64,000 bases of DNA, from positions 1,985,501 through 2,049,500 of the forward strand of contig CM072880.1 in the NCBI GenBank assembly GCA_036937835.1, read 5' to 3'. The stretch comes from Pampus argenteus. Lineage: Eukaryota; Chordata; Actinopteri; Scombriformes; Stromateidae. Below, piece by piece: positions 12,001 to 22,900 of this stretch; within the stretch, counting starts at the first letter, position 1, and every line of letters starts with the position of its first letter. Position numbers and translations under genes: made by a program. The notes beneath the pieces were generated by a model. That model saw nothing but the letters and a program-made list of their open reading frames with translations. It did no database searches and had not been told where the DNA came from.

Positions 12001-13524
12001 GGCTATCAATTACCTGCTTGGTCTCAGCCGCAGCCCAAATCTCTAACATCCCAACAGCTTTGAATACTAAATCTGCAGTAAGGTAGGCTGAACTAAGAGG
12101 GAGGCTACAGCACACCTTTCTGCAGCTTTATCATATCCTACAATCCTTTATACATCGAGTGGCTCTCTGGTTTGTAGCCTGTCGTGTCAGAATCACTTAT
12201 TGTATTCTTGGAAAGTTACGGTGGGCGACTTGTAAAGAATCAGCAAAGAAATACTAAACAGAAAAGAAGAATAGGTAAGATAGAAATGAATATGCAGTCC
12301 AACAGTGACGGTCATACGGAGACAGAGTACTTCAGCAATAGCAGCAATCTCTCAGGTCTTGTTACTCTTCTATCCAATCGGACCATGTGACTTCTTGGGA
12401 TCCAGCATTTCCCGAGTATTTCTGAGCGATTAATTTCCTAATTAGGCAGGTTTGCATCATTCCCAACAGACAATTTTAGAGGATGAGTGGTTAATATTGT
12501 AATGCTTTAAAAGTAAAGCAGAGTTTTCAGTTCAGGGCAGCATAAAAAATGTTTCTGACTGAGTGCTTTGCAGGATTTTTTGGTTTAGTGCCATTTCTGT
12601 TTGTTATTGGGTAACGCAGGAATGGACATTTACATGCAGTACATTATATACATACAGTGTTTAGGGTGGAGTCAGTGGCTCATTACTCTCATCAGGTGTG
12701 TTCAAGTTACTTTCTGCTGACACAAAGATTTTCATATCAAACCCTAACCCAAAAAAACTTTTGGTCTTTTTGTGATGTAATGGCAAAATTTCAATGCAGT
12801 TTGCAAGATTGTTGTGTCTCTCCACCGATGATGACTGGCCTTACAACTATTGATCAAATGTTCAATTCACTTTAGCGACTGAGCGATCAAAGTGCTCCTT
12901 TGTGAGCATCCCCTGGCTACTCTTTTCAGAGCATGTCAGTTGTCAGTTGTGTTGCAGACGTAGCGTCCACTTCTGTGAATCGGGCCCGATTGAGTGAGGC
13001 CTCGGTTCGAGTCAATTACCTCAATCACTGCTGTCTGGCTCTGGTTCAAAGTAGACAGAAGCTGCAGTGCATCCAGGGATTAAATTGGGACTCATGATTT
13101 TCTTTTTAGCATTCATGCGCTTAGTTCTGGCCAAGCTATAAATGACCTCCAGGCAGCTGAGCTTCTCTATAGATCAGAGTTTAAATGTCTTTGCAACACC
13201 TACACTGAGCCACATTTCACATCAGGCGCATGCAGGAAAGATGCCTCCCTTCACACTTTACATTTCTACAGGTTTTACCTTTATGAGTGTGTAGTGTACA
13301 CTGACCTTTCCAATATAAAGTGGTTCCAGTCCAGTGTACTCCTCCACTACAAAGAACTGGTTCCACACCCAGCTTCGCTTCGCCCTCTGAAGCAGTGGGG
13401 AGCTGCCTGCGCTTTCCCCTTCTGCCAGCTCACCCAGAAGGATATGAGGCAGAAGGGTCAAAACGCCAAGGACCACAGGGAGCAAGGTGCTGGAAAATGC
13501 TGGAAGATGAAATTGGGATCCCAT
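595..13524 (-). CDS. cdh20: Type II classical cadherin, cadherin-20-like, 3' end outside window
   Basis: A calcium-dependent homophilic cell adhesion receptor of the plasma membrane. Joined exons on the minus strand: 13524-13306, 10986-10692, 10341-10222, 8010-7843, 6817-6630, 6438-6185, 2772-2636, 955-834, 712-595, giving 540 codons plus one base. Residues 1-31 look like a signal peptide; RAKR at 47-50 is a furin site; the mature protein starts SWVWNQFF with W52 and W54, the two docking tryptophans of type II cadherins. Calcium motifs follow in order: LDRE and DINDN (148-152) for EC1, DADD, MDRE and DVNDN (257-261) for EC2, DVDEPP (373-378) after EC3, LDRE and DVNDN (477-481) for EC4, and DSDEP in EC5. 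The exon sizes are those of type II cadherin genes. By remembered sequences the closest match is CDH20 (for example VCENAKAGQ, LAPEAANNPNFT, ITVLAMEM), with CDH7 second. The human protein is about 800 residues, so about one third, including the membrane and catenin-binding parts, is missing here. Confidence 0.9.
834..955 (-). CDS. cdh20: cdh20 coding exon 8: EC4-EC5 linker
   Basis: 122 nt, residues 461-501. It reads NNPTQIASVSVAVKVLDVN, then DNPPSLTHYLEAYVCENAKA and ends in GQ. The acceptor AG is at 957-956, but a (TG)n repeat takes the place of the polypyrimidine tract directly upstream (plus-strand 964-993). The donor is GGGCAG/GTAAAG, phase 0. Skipping this exon (122 nt) would shift the frame. 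Confidence 0.92.
964..993. repeat. (CA)n microsatellite at splice acceptor
   Basis: About 15 CA units. Read on the gene strand it is (TG)n starting 8 nt before the exon 8 acceptor boundary, so it forms the pre-mRNA (UG)n tract of that 3' splice site. Confidence 0.95.
2231..2281. promoter_or_regulatory. TAAT-rich candidate homeodomain-binding cluster
   Basis: Five or more TAAT/ATTA cores lie within 51 bp (TTAATTAGCC, then AGTTAATTAATTAGTCATT, then AATTCAATTA). Such clusters are typical of homeodomain-bound enhancers, but A+T-rich introns also make them by chance. Function is inferred only. Confidence 0.25.
2636..2772 (-). CDS. cdh20: cdh20 coding exon 7: second part of EC4
   Basis: 137 nt, residues 415-460 plus one base. 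Acceptor TGCCATCAG, donor ATGA/GTACGT. It reads YSIERFSDPEKYFYIEI then SLDREKIGWHNITVLAMEM, with the LDRE calcium motif and an NIT glycosylation site. The intron upstream holds several (CA)n tracts. Confidence 0.92.
2834..2856. repeat. (CA)n microsatellite
   Basis: About 11 CA units, 60 bp upstream (gene strand) of coding exon 7. Confidence 0.95.
2982..3034. repeat. (CA)n microsatellite, interrupted once
   Basis: About 26 CA units with one CAAACA interruption near 2995-2999, the longest CA tract of the window. Confidence 0.95.
3498..3905. mobile_element. Possible TTAA-flanked MITE-like repeat
   Basis: Begins TTAAAGGGGAC, like the termini of the elements at 8200-8447 and 36436-36847, and contains the CTGATTGGCC/GGCCAATCAG segment seen in those copies. 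Inside is an imperfect 12-bp tandem (GTTGCTAAGGTC type, about 3674-3716). The right end is not clear, so the boundary is a guess. Confidence 0.3.
4036..4060. repeat. (GT)n microsatellite
   Basis: About 12 GT units with one GC interruption. Confidence 0.9.
4175..4238. repeat. Paired (GT)n microsatellites
   Basis: Two (TG)n tracts (4175-4196 and 4215-4238) separated by 18 bp of unique sequence. Confidence 0.93.
5161..5203. promoter_or_regulatory. TAAT-rich candidate homeodomain-binding cluster
   Basis: TGATTAATAG, CCTAATTAAAGG and TCTAATTAG occur within 43 bp, all with TAAT cores and two with TAATTA palindromes. Role inferred from motif density only. Confidence 0.25.
6185..6438 (-). CDS. cdh20: cdh20 coding exon 6: end of EC3 and start of EC4
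   Basis: 254 nt, residues 331-414 plus two bases of R415. Acceptor CACCCACCAG, donor GTGAG/GTGAGG. It starts PLNFEGKPSYTLKVEGANT, has the EC3-EC4 linker DVDEPP that replaces DxNDN in this position across classical cadherins, and ends DPDAANNTV. G+C is higher than in the flanking introns. Confidence 0.93.
6630..6817 (-). CDS. cdh20: cdh20 coding exon 5: first part of EC3
   Basis: 188 nt, residues 268-330. Acceptor TTTCCTCAG, donor AAAAAG/GTGCAC. It enters in phase 1 and leaves in phase 0. The start is RLYQMSIPES and the end GIITVKK. It holds the KDRDIG calcium-site segment of EC3. Confidence 0.92.
6818..7842. other. cdh20 intron between coding exons 4 and 5
   Basis: 1,025 bp. The middle (about 7060-7440) is richer in G+C than the neighbouring introns and free of simple repeats. 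No exon or named repeat seen. Confidence 0.7.
7843..8010 (-). CDS. cdh20: cdh20 coding exon 4: second half of EC2
   Basis: 168 nt, residues 212-267 plus one base. It starts GVVRVSLADMDRE, carries QAKDMGGQLGG, a possible N-glycosylation site NIT and the EC2-EC3 linker DVNDNPP. Acceptor CTCCTCAG and donor CAGA/GTAAGA, phase 1 on both sides. The GGQLGGLAGTTTVNI stretch is typical of the CDH20 group as I remember it. Confidence 0.93.
8200..8447. mobile_element. Truncated copy of TTAA-type MITE family
   Basis: Ends GATGTGTCCCCTTTAA, the inverted form of the TTAAAGaGGACATa start of the complete copy at 36436. Internally the inverse of CTAGAATATCTTTGCATGATTT and of TATTTATATTC is shared with that copy, as is a CTGATTGG/CCAATCAG block. 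The left end has no clear terminal repeat. It lies inside the 2.2-kb cadherin intron. Confidence 0.55.
8481..8592 (-). mobile_element. tRNA-derived SINE fragment
   Basis: On the minus strand it reads GTAGCTCAGGTGGTCGAGAA (A-box-like), then GTGGTTTGATTCCCAGCTC (B-box-like), then TGTCCACATGTTGAAGTGTC and CTTGAG. This order is the head of a common fish tRNA-related SINE whose tail says the host sequence was copied by LINE machinery. Only the head and start of the body are kept. Confidence 0.65.
9280..9645. mobile_element. Inverted-repeat (foldback) element rich in TTAGCTAGC
   Basis: The left end AGTTCGACATTTTGTGAAAT and the right end ATTTCCCCTAATGTC are diverged inverted repeats. Further in, GCAGCTAGCCTG (about 9451) and CAGGCTAGCTGTTTCC (about 9543) also face each other. 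Four copies of a 9-mer (TTAGCTAGC twice, then TTAGCTAAC, TTAGCTAAG) lie at 9398-9433. From memory this is a widespread repeat of percomorph fish; no coding capacity. Confidence 0.6.
10222..10341 (-). CDS. cdh20: cdh20 coding exon 3: first half of EC2
   Basis: 120 nt (residues 172-211 and part of 212). It reads TSVIQLTATDADDPTYGNS and then ARVVYSILEGQPYFSVDAKT, with the DADD calcium motif. Acceptor CCAAG/GG and donor CCG/GTACGG are both phase 1. The frame has no ATG and is short. Confidence 0.92.
10342..10691. other. cdh20 intron between coding exons 2 and 3
   Basis: 350 bp. I see no repeat, exon or distinct motif in it. Confidence 0.8.
10692..10986 (-). CDS. cdh20: cdh20 coding exon 2: most of EC1, EC1-EC2 linker
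   Basis: 295 nt, residues 74-171 plus one base. Acceptor TCCACAG/CTTCAC (phase 0) and donor ATAG/GTAACA (phase 1). It begins LHSDMDKGDGS, contains RLDRE and the linker DINDNEP, and ends VPEMSKI. This is the conserved 295-bp exon of type II cadherins. Confidence 0.93.
10987..13305. other. cdh20 intron between coding exons 1 and 2
   Basis: 2,319 bp. The part 11330-12130 is of mixed base composition without simple repeats and could be conserved non-coding DNA. The rest is ordinary intron sequence with no microsatellite above ten units. Confidence 0.7.
13306..13524 (-). CDS. cdh20: cdh20 coding exon 1: signal peptide, propeptide, start of EC1
   Basis: Residues 1-73. The start codon is in a strong context (CACAATGG: A at -3, G at +4). 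The hydrophobic stretch LLPVVLGVLTLLPHILLG marks the signal peptide. The propeptide is only about 20 residues before RAKR, short as in type II cadherins. The exon ends IGK with the donor AAG/GTCAGT in phase 0, the conserved EC1 intron position. The open frame continues past the donor but the family match stops there. Confidence 0.92.
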
Positions 13525-13610
13525 TGTGAAGCAGAGTAGGATTTGAAAAGACTTGTTTCCTTTGTCTGTTTCCTCTTGCTACTCGAGTACAGTTGTTCCC
13601 TGTTAGTGTC
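13525..13610 (-). other. cdh20: 5' UTR part of cdh20 first coding exon, with splice acceptor
   Basis: Upstream of the ATG the minus strand has a long pyrimidine tract (TCTTTTCTTTTCTCTTCCAG) ending in AG at 13612-13611. This is a near-ideal 3' splice site, so the first coding exon probably starts at 13610 with 86 nt of 5' UTR and is preceded by at least one non-coding exon. That fits the usual type II cadherin layout of a non-coding first exon and a long first intron. Confidence 0.7.
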
Positions 13611-15083
13611 CTGGAAGAGAAAAGAAAAGAGGACAGATGAGTCTCAGATTTATATCCCTGTCATCCTTTTGTTGTTGAGTCTGTGTTGCACTGTTGGAAA
13701 CCTGAGGATGACACATATCTGCAATCTTCCCTCCCTCCTCCAGATTAGCCCAGTATGACTGAGGTTTTGTTCAGTTATAATGAGGTGTGTGTTGGTAAAA
13801 GAGGGGGGTCCACTCGTACTGCCGATAAGTTCAGTCATCAGAAATTACAAAAAATAAGACGCTAGTTTTACACATTATGGGCTGTAACTATTACTTGAAG
13901 AGGTGAATTGTTAAGAGTCTAAAACCAGGATCCAGGATAACCACCAGTCTTTACACTAAGCTAATCGCCTCCTGACTCCAGCTCCATACATTGACAGTGG
14001 CCTCAAGGGTCTGAGATACTCCATCAGTACCTGTCAGATGGTCAAATAGCTTCAGAAACGATCTCACCTTATTGGCTGACTTTCCAAAACAGACAATCCA
14101 TCATTTGTCACTGTTTTAACTTGTCTCTCTAGCTCTCTTTTAAATATTCCCGACATAACCGAGTGCAACGGATTCAAGGAGAGACTATCTAAAGGTATGT
14201 ACTGTTGTCCTTGCATGTTAATTAATGGCACTTTTTTTTTAGCCTAGAAAAGAAAACAGGAGTGATGATGCACAACCAGCTTCAGTTTCATTTCCTTCCT
14301 GCTCGGGACCATCAGACTTTACAAGTCAGCAAAGGAAAAAGCATAACCACACTGTTTCTGGGCCTTCCTCCCTTCTCTTCCTGTCATGAGGACCTCTTGT
14401 AAAAGGCCCGGGGGTGTGATGTTTCTGCAAACACTCCTGCTCAGCTTTACTCACACTGTGTTCTGCAAGTTTCCCTCATTATTACAAGAGTACTGTGTAT
14501 ATTTCATCCGTATCGCATGTTTTCAATGCCCCTATGGTGTTGCCTGGATGTTGGATCCCTCTGCATTTCTCTATTTGATATGAACATTATAGGAATCTTT
14601 AAGATCAGCAAGGTCACTTCCTGGAAAGTCATGAAGGACATGCTTTTTAAGGTTATGCATCAATTTTAGCTAATCAATACCTTTTCACCAGCACCTACGC
14701 TGCCTCTTTCCATCTGCAGCTTGTTTTTTTATGTATTAGGAGAACAGCCGCATCTGCCTCCTCTTCCTGCATTAATGAGCCTCGGAGAAAATAGGCAGAT
14801 TTATGGTCAAAAGCCAGAGAGAAAGAAGAGACGAAGGGAGGGAGAGAGAGAAGGGGGGACAAAAAGCAAAGAGGCTGTTAGCAGGGGGAGAAATGGAAAG
14901 TTTGGGGCCGGAAGAAAGAGAGACTGTTTGACTCATGGGTTGACTCCATTATGTTTTGTAAGAGAGAGTGCATTGTGCTGCTGTAGACTCTCTGAATCGC
15001 CAAACTCAGTTAATCATTGTTGAAGAGGCACAAAAGGCAGAGAAGGGTGGGGGGCGTGGCTGCATTGTCAGCAGGAGGCACGG

Positions 15084-15085
<2 letters not shown>

Positions 15086-15115
<30 letters not shown>
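15086..15115. repeat. (GT)n microsatellite
   Basis: About 15 GT units. Confidence 0.95.
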
Positions 15116-15117
<2 letters not shown>

Positions 15118-18106
15118 CCCTACACAGACAAGCCCTGTGAGGGTCGCTTGGCAGGATGGCTGACACTTGACCTCGCTGCTCCCCTCTTTTCTGTCTATTC
15201 AAGCCGCCTGGTTGCCATTATGAAGTAAAATTAGCTCCCTTCTTACCCGTTCACAAACCCTTGGCCTCCCCTCTCAGCTCCGCCCCTCGAAAGGTCACAG
15301 CTTGCCCTCCGAGCATTTTGCTCCATTTTGTCGTGCCTAATGAGGTGACATGCTACATAATTGTGCTGGCAAAACATTTCACACATCTCTCTCCTGCTAA
15401 TCTTATGGCATTTCACTTGTTTAAAAGAAAAAAAGCAGCTGGCGTTTGCCACACAGCCTGTGAAAAGGCGAGTAGAAGTGATGGGAGGATAACGGGATGA
15501 AGGGATGAGGAGTGAGGTGGAGGGTGGAGGAACAATCATATGAAAAAGCTTTGCCAGGCTTAAGGCAAAGAGGTATTTTCCCACCATGCTGAAGCATTCT
15601 TCCCAGCTAAGAAAATAAAAGCGGCCATTGTATTCAAAAGGAAATAAGACAATTTAGAGTTGTTATCTAGAAAATCACAATGAGAAGAAAATAAGTCAAA
15701 ATAGAAACATCAACCTGAGATTTTTCTGTTTGTTTTGAAAAGCAAGAAACTCATGAAAAGAAAGGTGTGTTTTTTTTTTTTCTTTGAGTGGGAAGAAGGA
15801 ATTGAGTGACAGTGGAAGAGACGGTGACTGTCACAGGGAGCAGCTGGTGTGACAAAATGATGGGCCATATTGGTATATCATCTAACTCCAAGTCCACCTG
15901 CTGCTCCATTAACTGCGATCTGACAACAACAGACTTTATCAAACTGCTCCCACATGAGCGAGAGAGGAGTTAATATTTCTTTCCATCGCAGGAAAACAAA
16001 CACGGTGCAACCGAATGACCACAACTGAAACATAAGGATCTGCTGCTTGTCTAGATCAACAAACAGTTATTAGCTGGAGCAAAAACCTCATCCAGATCTT
16101 TTGATTCGCTCAGTGAGGTGATCAGCGGCCAACTCTGTGTGTGGCACATTAGTATGACTTCGCCCTGTTTAAGTGCTACGTGGAGCATTATTAAGTGTTA
16201 ATTTCACACTGACCATGTATATGCTCCCCTCGCTTCAGCTCTAAAAAGAGGCCTCCCAGACTGTGGAAAAGGTCCTTTAAAACTGGGTGGACCCATGAAA
16301 AAAGGGTTCCTCCCACTCCGGCAGGGCAAAACGTCACGGCCAATTTGTTAACCACAATTGATTTGGCATGGTGGAAAAATGACGCCACCACATATATCCG
16401 CCTGCATCGATGCACTTTACATTTTTTAGATGCAGAAACCTCGACACGAGAAAAGTCTTTCAATAAGCCGAGCGAGTGCTGCTGCAAAATGTATAAGCGT
16501 TTTCTTAAATACAGCCGCTGAATCTAATTTCACTTCCTGGAGAGCTGAGTGCTGAGAAGCGACATTTATCAACGAAGCGTAGTTTTTCTAATTTCTGAAT
16601 GCTAATGCTTATTTACTTATTTACACGTAATTAAATTCAAACTCTGCTGCTGCTGCAGTAACTTTTAATAAGCATACTGTTCCTGCAGTATGGCCTCCGG
16701 TATATTTTGTGTTTAAAGATGGAATAAAAATGACCAGGTCTTCTGGTTTGTGAAGCCGTCAACCGCCTGCAGCAAGGACCCACGTTTCCACCGCCGGCTC
16801 GCAGGGAGCGATGGCAGCCTTCAAAGGCTACGAGAGGTGTGTATACTGGCCGAACTCTCTCAAGATCACACAGTTGTTTGTGTGTGTGGGTATGAATATG
16901 AGTTCTCTGTGGATGCACAGCATGCCTGCATGTGTGTCGGTGCTACCCTCTATTCGTCCTCATTCCTCCAACCCTCCCCCCCAGGACAGAGATGCTGGCA
17001 TGGGGCAGGCTTTGAACCTGCCTCTGCCGTGCTCTCTAATTGTAGGGAGCTCCCCGGGCTTCGGTCTGTGCAGCTGTGTGTGTCGCCACCGCTGTGCAGT
17101 GAGAAACGTCTTCCTCCCTGCGGCTGGGTTACTGTAAGGTGTTTTTAATTACTCGTCCCTCCCTCTACTTTCTATCTGTGGCTTCAGAAGTTCGCCCAGC
17201 TACGCCTGTTTCTGCACTAAGAAAAACACAAATATTGTACATTTTTTTCTAACTGTATCCCTCCGCTCCATCTTTTCCAACATCTGTATTATGTCTTTGT
17301 TAATATATCATTTGAACTCTTTACTCTGCGGTTCCTTATTCCTCCCTCCTCCTTCTCTCCCCAATGCACATTTAGTTCATTCATCGCTCGGTGGAGACCA
17401 TAAAAGGAGCCTTGTCATTTATGGGGAAATTAAATCACACAAACTGGCATTCATCCCAGGCACTGGTGCATGGAAATGATGTCACCATGGATAAGCGTCA
17501 TCTGGAAAAGTTTGCAATCAGTGTCACTCTGTTGCAAATTAAACTGCGGTGTCTTGGGGACAGATCCATTCAAATTAATATCGAGCTCATCAAACGAAGA
17601 TTCGGCTGTACAGTATTTATCCACCTCGTGGATGCTGTTGGGAAAATCTGGAATATCGTTTGAGATGTCTAAACCTGAAAGGTGTTGTTACTATGAAGGC
17701 CTGCACATGATGCTCATCGTTCAGAGGATCCTTCACTGACACCAATAATAGCAAGAAAAGTTTGTCTGCCTGAACTTACAGGACAGGATGATAGTTTAAT
17801 GGGTTTGATAGGGAAAAATTATATGTCCTCATCTTGACAAACTAGAACCTTGGCTGAGAAATGAGAGCTGAATGCCAAACAATGGTCTGTAAAAGGCAGA
17901 TAGGCATTCCTGTCCTTCAGCATGACTTGTTTGAAGTAGCAACAGTGCAGACGTGTTGAGAAATGGAGCCACGAGTCTGAGTGTTTGTTCACAAAAGTCA
18001 CCAAACCCACTAACCGGCTGTATTCACCGTGACCTACTTTGACAGCCACACCCACAATAAATTTGTTTCTGTAAACACTGCTTATCAATTAACACAAAAA
18101 AGTGCT

Positions 18107-18126
18107 AATATATATATATATATATA
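18107..18126. repeat. (AT)n microsatellite
   Basis: About 10 AT units. Confidence 0.9.
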
Positions 18127-19999
18127 ATGATACAGTCTCCACTCAGTGTTTAAATGTTCAGTTAAACCATCCTCAACATTTACAGCTTGAACGTATTACT
18201 GGCTCTGCTACAGTGGAGGTTTTCTTGCATGCCTTACCTTATATCTTTTCAACTTTATTCCTTTCTCAGTCCTTCTGTGAAAAATGCTCCTTTTTTCTTC
18301 TTCTCTGATCTCTTAGTTCTTCTTTTCCCTGCACGCTCCCTAAATTTCCCTTGTAAAAGTTGTGAAAGCTACTGCCTATAGTGCTTCAGCTTAACTAAAG
18401 TCACCTTGAGTCCATGCTCTCGCTCACTGTCCTCTTTGTAAAGTTTCCTTTTTTTCTTAATTTATATAAATATAAATCTTCTGTTGCTGCCTCCACTCTG
18501 TCACTGCTGCTTTCTGCCTCTCATAGCTGTCTGCACAGTCTCATCCCTGTTGTTGCCGATCTGGGGACCCAATCAGACTAAAGGACCAATTGTCCGTCTC
18601 TTTACAATCAGTGGGACGGCCTCCCTCCCAGGCTACAGCGTAATCCAGCAATCTACAACCTCAGAGCATGGGAAGGAGCAGTGGACGGAGAAGAGGTGGA
18701 GAAAGAGAGAAAAAGTTGTCGGGGGGTAGATTGACAGCAGGATAGAGATGAAAATAGAGCAAGTGGGTGGGGGGAAAAAAAATCAAAGAAGTTGGGTGAA
18801 ATCAGCCAAGCAAGAGATGGAGGAATGAGAAGAGAGAGACATGAGGTGGAGGGAAATGCTTCTGCATGCACCACAAAAGCAACTAATTTCATCTCAGGGT
18901 ATTTGCAAGTGAATAAAGTGGCCAGTGTGGTGACGGCAGAGAGGGGGAGATTGCTGGGGGTGTGGGGTCCTTGGATCACTGAAAACGCAAAAGGATGAGG
19001 AAGAGAGAGAAGAAGAAGAAAGAAAAAATCACCTGCCCAAATGCATTTTAATGAGTCTCTGTGGTACACGGCTGGATCTGTAGAAGGATTTAGATGAAGC
19101 TTTAAACTACATTATATTCTGCTGCTTGCCCAGTCAGAGTCAAAGCAATTAGTTTTTCAAATTGGCAAAAAGATCCTCAAAAAATTAGGTGGCGCGCCGA
19201 TACACACAAAAAGCACAGCGGAAGATTAGTCACGGTCACGGAGATCTGATCCCTGTTTAGCACTGAGTGAGGAAATAGCACTGTTTCATTTAAGTAATCA
19301 TGAAATTAATGCAGCAAAAAAAAGAGGTTTTCAGAGTTGAGTCTTTTTCTCCTCAGGAGGAGAAGGACTGGAAAGTGAAATCATATTGGAGATGTAGTCA
19401 AGCATGTTTAAACAGAAATGAGAATATATTACAGAGAAACAAGAAGTGTTCTGGGCTGCTGCTCAGCTTTTTACTTTATACTGTTTCATTACATCGTCTG
19501 AACTGTTTCCATATTATATTTACAGTCAAAATAAAGCGATGGAGCTGCTTGAAAAGTTTACTCCACTTCTCTCCACTTTGCTCTTTTTTTTTTTTTCTCC
19601 ACTCGACAGCACTTTGACTCTCCTTAATCTTCCTGACAGAGTAATTTGGTGTGTTGTACCGCTCTAAAAATACAGATGAAGGCTGTTGTCACCCACCGAG
19701 CCAGATGGTCAAAAGGTTGTACTTCTCCATCGGTTCAATATGTTTTTTTTCTTTCTCCCACTCTGTCCCTTTCAATATGTCTTCTTTTTTTGATTTGGCA
19801 GGTCATTCTTCTTCACCACTAGCCCCACACCCTCCTCCTTTCCTCGCTGCCCTCCCCGTCGTCTTTGTCTCTTTGAAGACCTGACTGGTTAGCGCCCCAG
19901 CCAATCTGTCAGCGAATGCTTGACTGGACCTCCAGAAGAAAAAAAAAAAAAAAAGTCAGGGGCTCCGTCTTTGTTGGGGCGGGCTGCAGAGAGGGTGGC

Positions 20000-22900
20000 A
20001 TTCAGGTCCATTGAACAACACCTTCCATCAATGTGGCAGAGCAGAGGATAATAATTGGCAGAACAAATTGAACCTATAGGGCTTGTGGAAGGGCCTCTGT
20101 CTGTTTTAAAAGTCTGTTATGGCGGTAGACGTCTGGAAAACAAGTCCCTTTGGGTCCCCTCACAAAGGCCCAGATCCGCCGTAGAAATAGATTTGATACA
20201 GTTATGTTCTGCATGTTGCTGGCCTTTTGGTTTTGTGGTAATACGCCGGATGTTATAGGGACCAAATCCGCCTACTCTTAAGATTGAGGGCTGTAGGTTT
20301 ATAAAGGCGATGTTTTGCTCTGTCACGTCTACCAAAGCTTACATGACTTTCATTAGGAAAGCAGATTATATGGTTGTTAAAGTTACATATCCTCTCTGAA
20401 CAAGTAGCATCCCAAGCTTTGGTGAACTTCGACTGTGATTAACATGCCTTTAACCAACAAGCTGTCTTGACAGTGCTGAACTTTGAGGCAACAGAGAGCT
20501 GGAGGAACCAATCACAGCGTATTAGCTGTGTTGCACCATCCGCTTTTATTTAAACTTCTTCTGTCGGAGTAAAAACTGTTCTACAAAAGAGCAGTTTTGA
20601 GACGAAGGGTCGATACAAATCCGTTTTTTGAATAAGATGTGATTGTTCTGAACTAAGCTAATGAGCTAATGAGTTTCTGCTTACAGGCTGCTCACGTCTC
20701 TCTTTTTATGTGGCTTCCCAGTCAGTCTCTGTTCATCCTTCTCTCAGATATTGTGTCATGTTCTCTTTTCAAGGAACTGAAGTTTAACTAAAGATTTTCC
20801 ATTTTACAAGAAGCTATTATGTTTTCCATCGTGGCCTTGATGTGTCTGATCCTGCAACAAAGCCTCTGACTGTTTCACTGGGGACACCGTGTCATGGATG
20901 GTGGTTCAAAAGTCTGAAGACTCCTCCACTGAATAAACATTTCTAACACGCTACCCCATGATTGAAAGGTAAATAAGCTCTTGCATCCAACAGGTTAATG
21001 TTAAAATGTATCACCGGACGGTAATACCCTACCCTGCCCTTCTTTACCCCCACTTATCATGTCCTTCAGACTGAATAACCTAAACAAAGTTCGGCCAGTC
21101 TCATTCACTGTATCACCACTAGGGAAAAGCATGAAAGAGGGTTATGTTTCAGAAGAACCAGATGAGAGGGAGCAAAGCCTCCATGTCATCTAAGATAAGA
21201 GGAGCAGCTCTCTTCCCTTCTACCCCGAGATTAAAAATGGCATGGAGCAGAACAAGCCGGAGCACAAAGAGCTCTTCTGTGTCTTTGGGGTGCGCAGTCA
21301 AGCCTTTTCATGTCTGATATTGGCCACAGGTTGAAACAAAGGGAAATTAGACGAGTCACTGTGTCTTTGCGGAGGGAGATACACATGTGAAACGAGGATT
21401 TGTATACAGAAGCCTAGTTCACAACTGAAGCAGTAACCTTTGCAGTAATTGCTGGAGAAGACAAAAAAATAAGATGTTTGGCCTTAATTGTGAGACATAT
21501 GAATTGGCACAGGGTCGAAAGACTGAACCGTGACATTAACTGCCTGCCTGGCATCATCTGGCTTCCTGCTTCGCCTCCTCTTGTCTCAGACAAGCTGTTT
21601 CTTTTAAGATCCCATTTTCCCAGTGACCTTTTCACTGCTTCCCCGTCTCATGTCTGAGCTACGCCACCTCGGCTGGGTATTGACTTTCACTCTGCCGTGT
21701 TAAACTTTGCTATCCGTGTGCGGCTTGTTGCTGAGCCTCCGCTGTGACAAGAGGCGGCATTCTGTTTGGGATAAAAGGCTCCCCGGGCTGTTTGATGCGG
21801 TATTCCAGCGGGGATAGGCAGGGACTTGGCCTTGATGAGCTGACAGGAGCTGAGGAGACGTGGGGCCTCGGAGCAGCAGGACCACAAACCTCAGGAAGAG
21901 CGTGCTTCGCTCTGATATTTACCCCTCCCTATTCTGTCATTCCCCATAACCCCTACTCTCTGCTCTGTCCCTGTGACCCTGCCCGTGCTGCTGAATCTGA
22001 AATGAAAGGCTAAAGTAACTTTTGAAGTAGAAATGAAGGGGGAGCGCATATGTTTTGACTGATGCAAGAAACAAACACAAATGCACGCAGAACATGAAAT
22101 GTGTGAATTATGAATGCATTCTGTCTGCAATGTTATTCCTGCTTAATTATTTACATGTAGTCAACAAAATGAATGTAGAAAAAAAAAGAAAGAAAACATG
22201 TTTCTTCTAATGAAAAATAACATCCTATTCTAGAGTATTTTAACTCACACAGTGGCAGCAATCGGAAAGGTTTTTAAAAAACTCAAGCATAGAAAATGAA
22301 CTTAATTAACCTAAACTAATGTAATGGGTGCAACATCTCCGGTTCAAAAGGGCTCATGTCCTGGTCACAAGTGCACGCGTCTCATATCAGCAGGTTTGTC
22401 TGAGTCTGAGTCCCTACCCCCACTTCTCAGAGTCAACAGAATAACAATTAGGGCAGTGCACGCGCTCCATTACACGTTTGGTATGCGGGGGGTGTATGCA
22501 CAGGCAGCCACGACTAACCAGAAACAAACACACACAGGACACAAATGTCTCTTTTGTTGGTTTCTGTGTTTTTGGTTTCTGATCCAGTGATCAGAGGAAG
22601 AAATAGTTCAGCGGGGGTTTAAACAACACCGTCTGCCACTCTGCTTCCACCCCAAAACAAACCGGGAAAAAAAAACAGTGCTTCCTTTTTAAAGTTTCTC
22701 TTCCAACATCATAAACAATCTGAATAGAAACGGACAGGAGTTACTGCAGAAGAGAGCATGCTGTATTTGTTCTCAGATGAAGCTGCTGGTGCATTAAAAA
22801 AAACAATTATGAAAGCAATAAAGCTTGGCCTACACCTGGAGTCTTACACCCAAGGTCTGTAACAGCATGCACCGTCATATTGTGTGGGGGGAAAATATTT

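Larger units (their letters stand above)
13611..19999. other. Upstream or intron 1 DNA, no gene seen
   Basis: Contains a purine-rich block (14810-14900), a (GT)n tract at 15086, a short (AT)n at 18107, a pyrimidine-rich segment (19570-19870) and a poly-A tract (about 19929-19945). Blocks 15240-15600, 16130-16450 and 17390-17660 are unusually free of simple repeats and might be conserved non-coding elements. No frame has recognisable protein similarity. Confidence 0.6.

Noticed and set aside
13003..13018. GGTTCGAGTC, a B-box-like word suggesting a tRNA or SINE
   Set aside because: No A box at the right distance and no tRNA fold.
16750..17148. 132-codon plus-strand frame
   Set aside because: Two overlapping frames are open at once and neither resembles a known protein; a composition effect.
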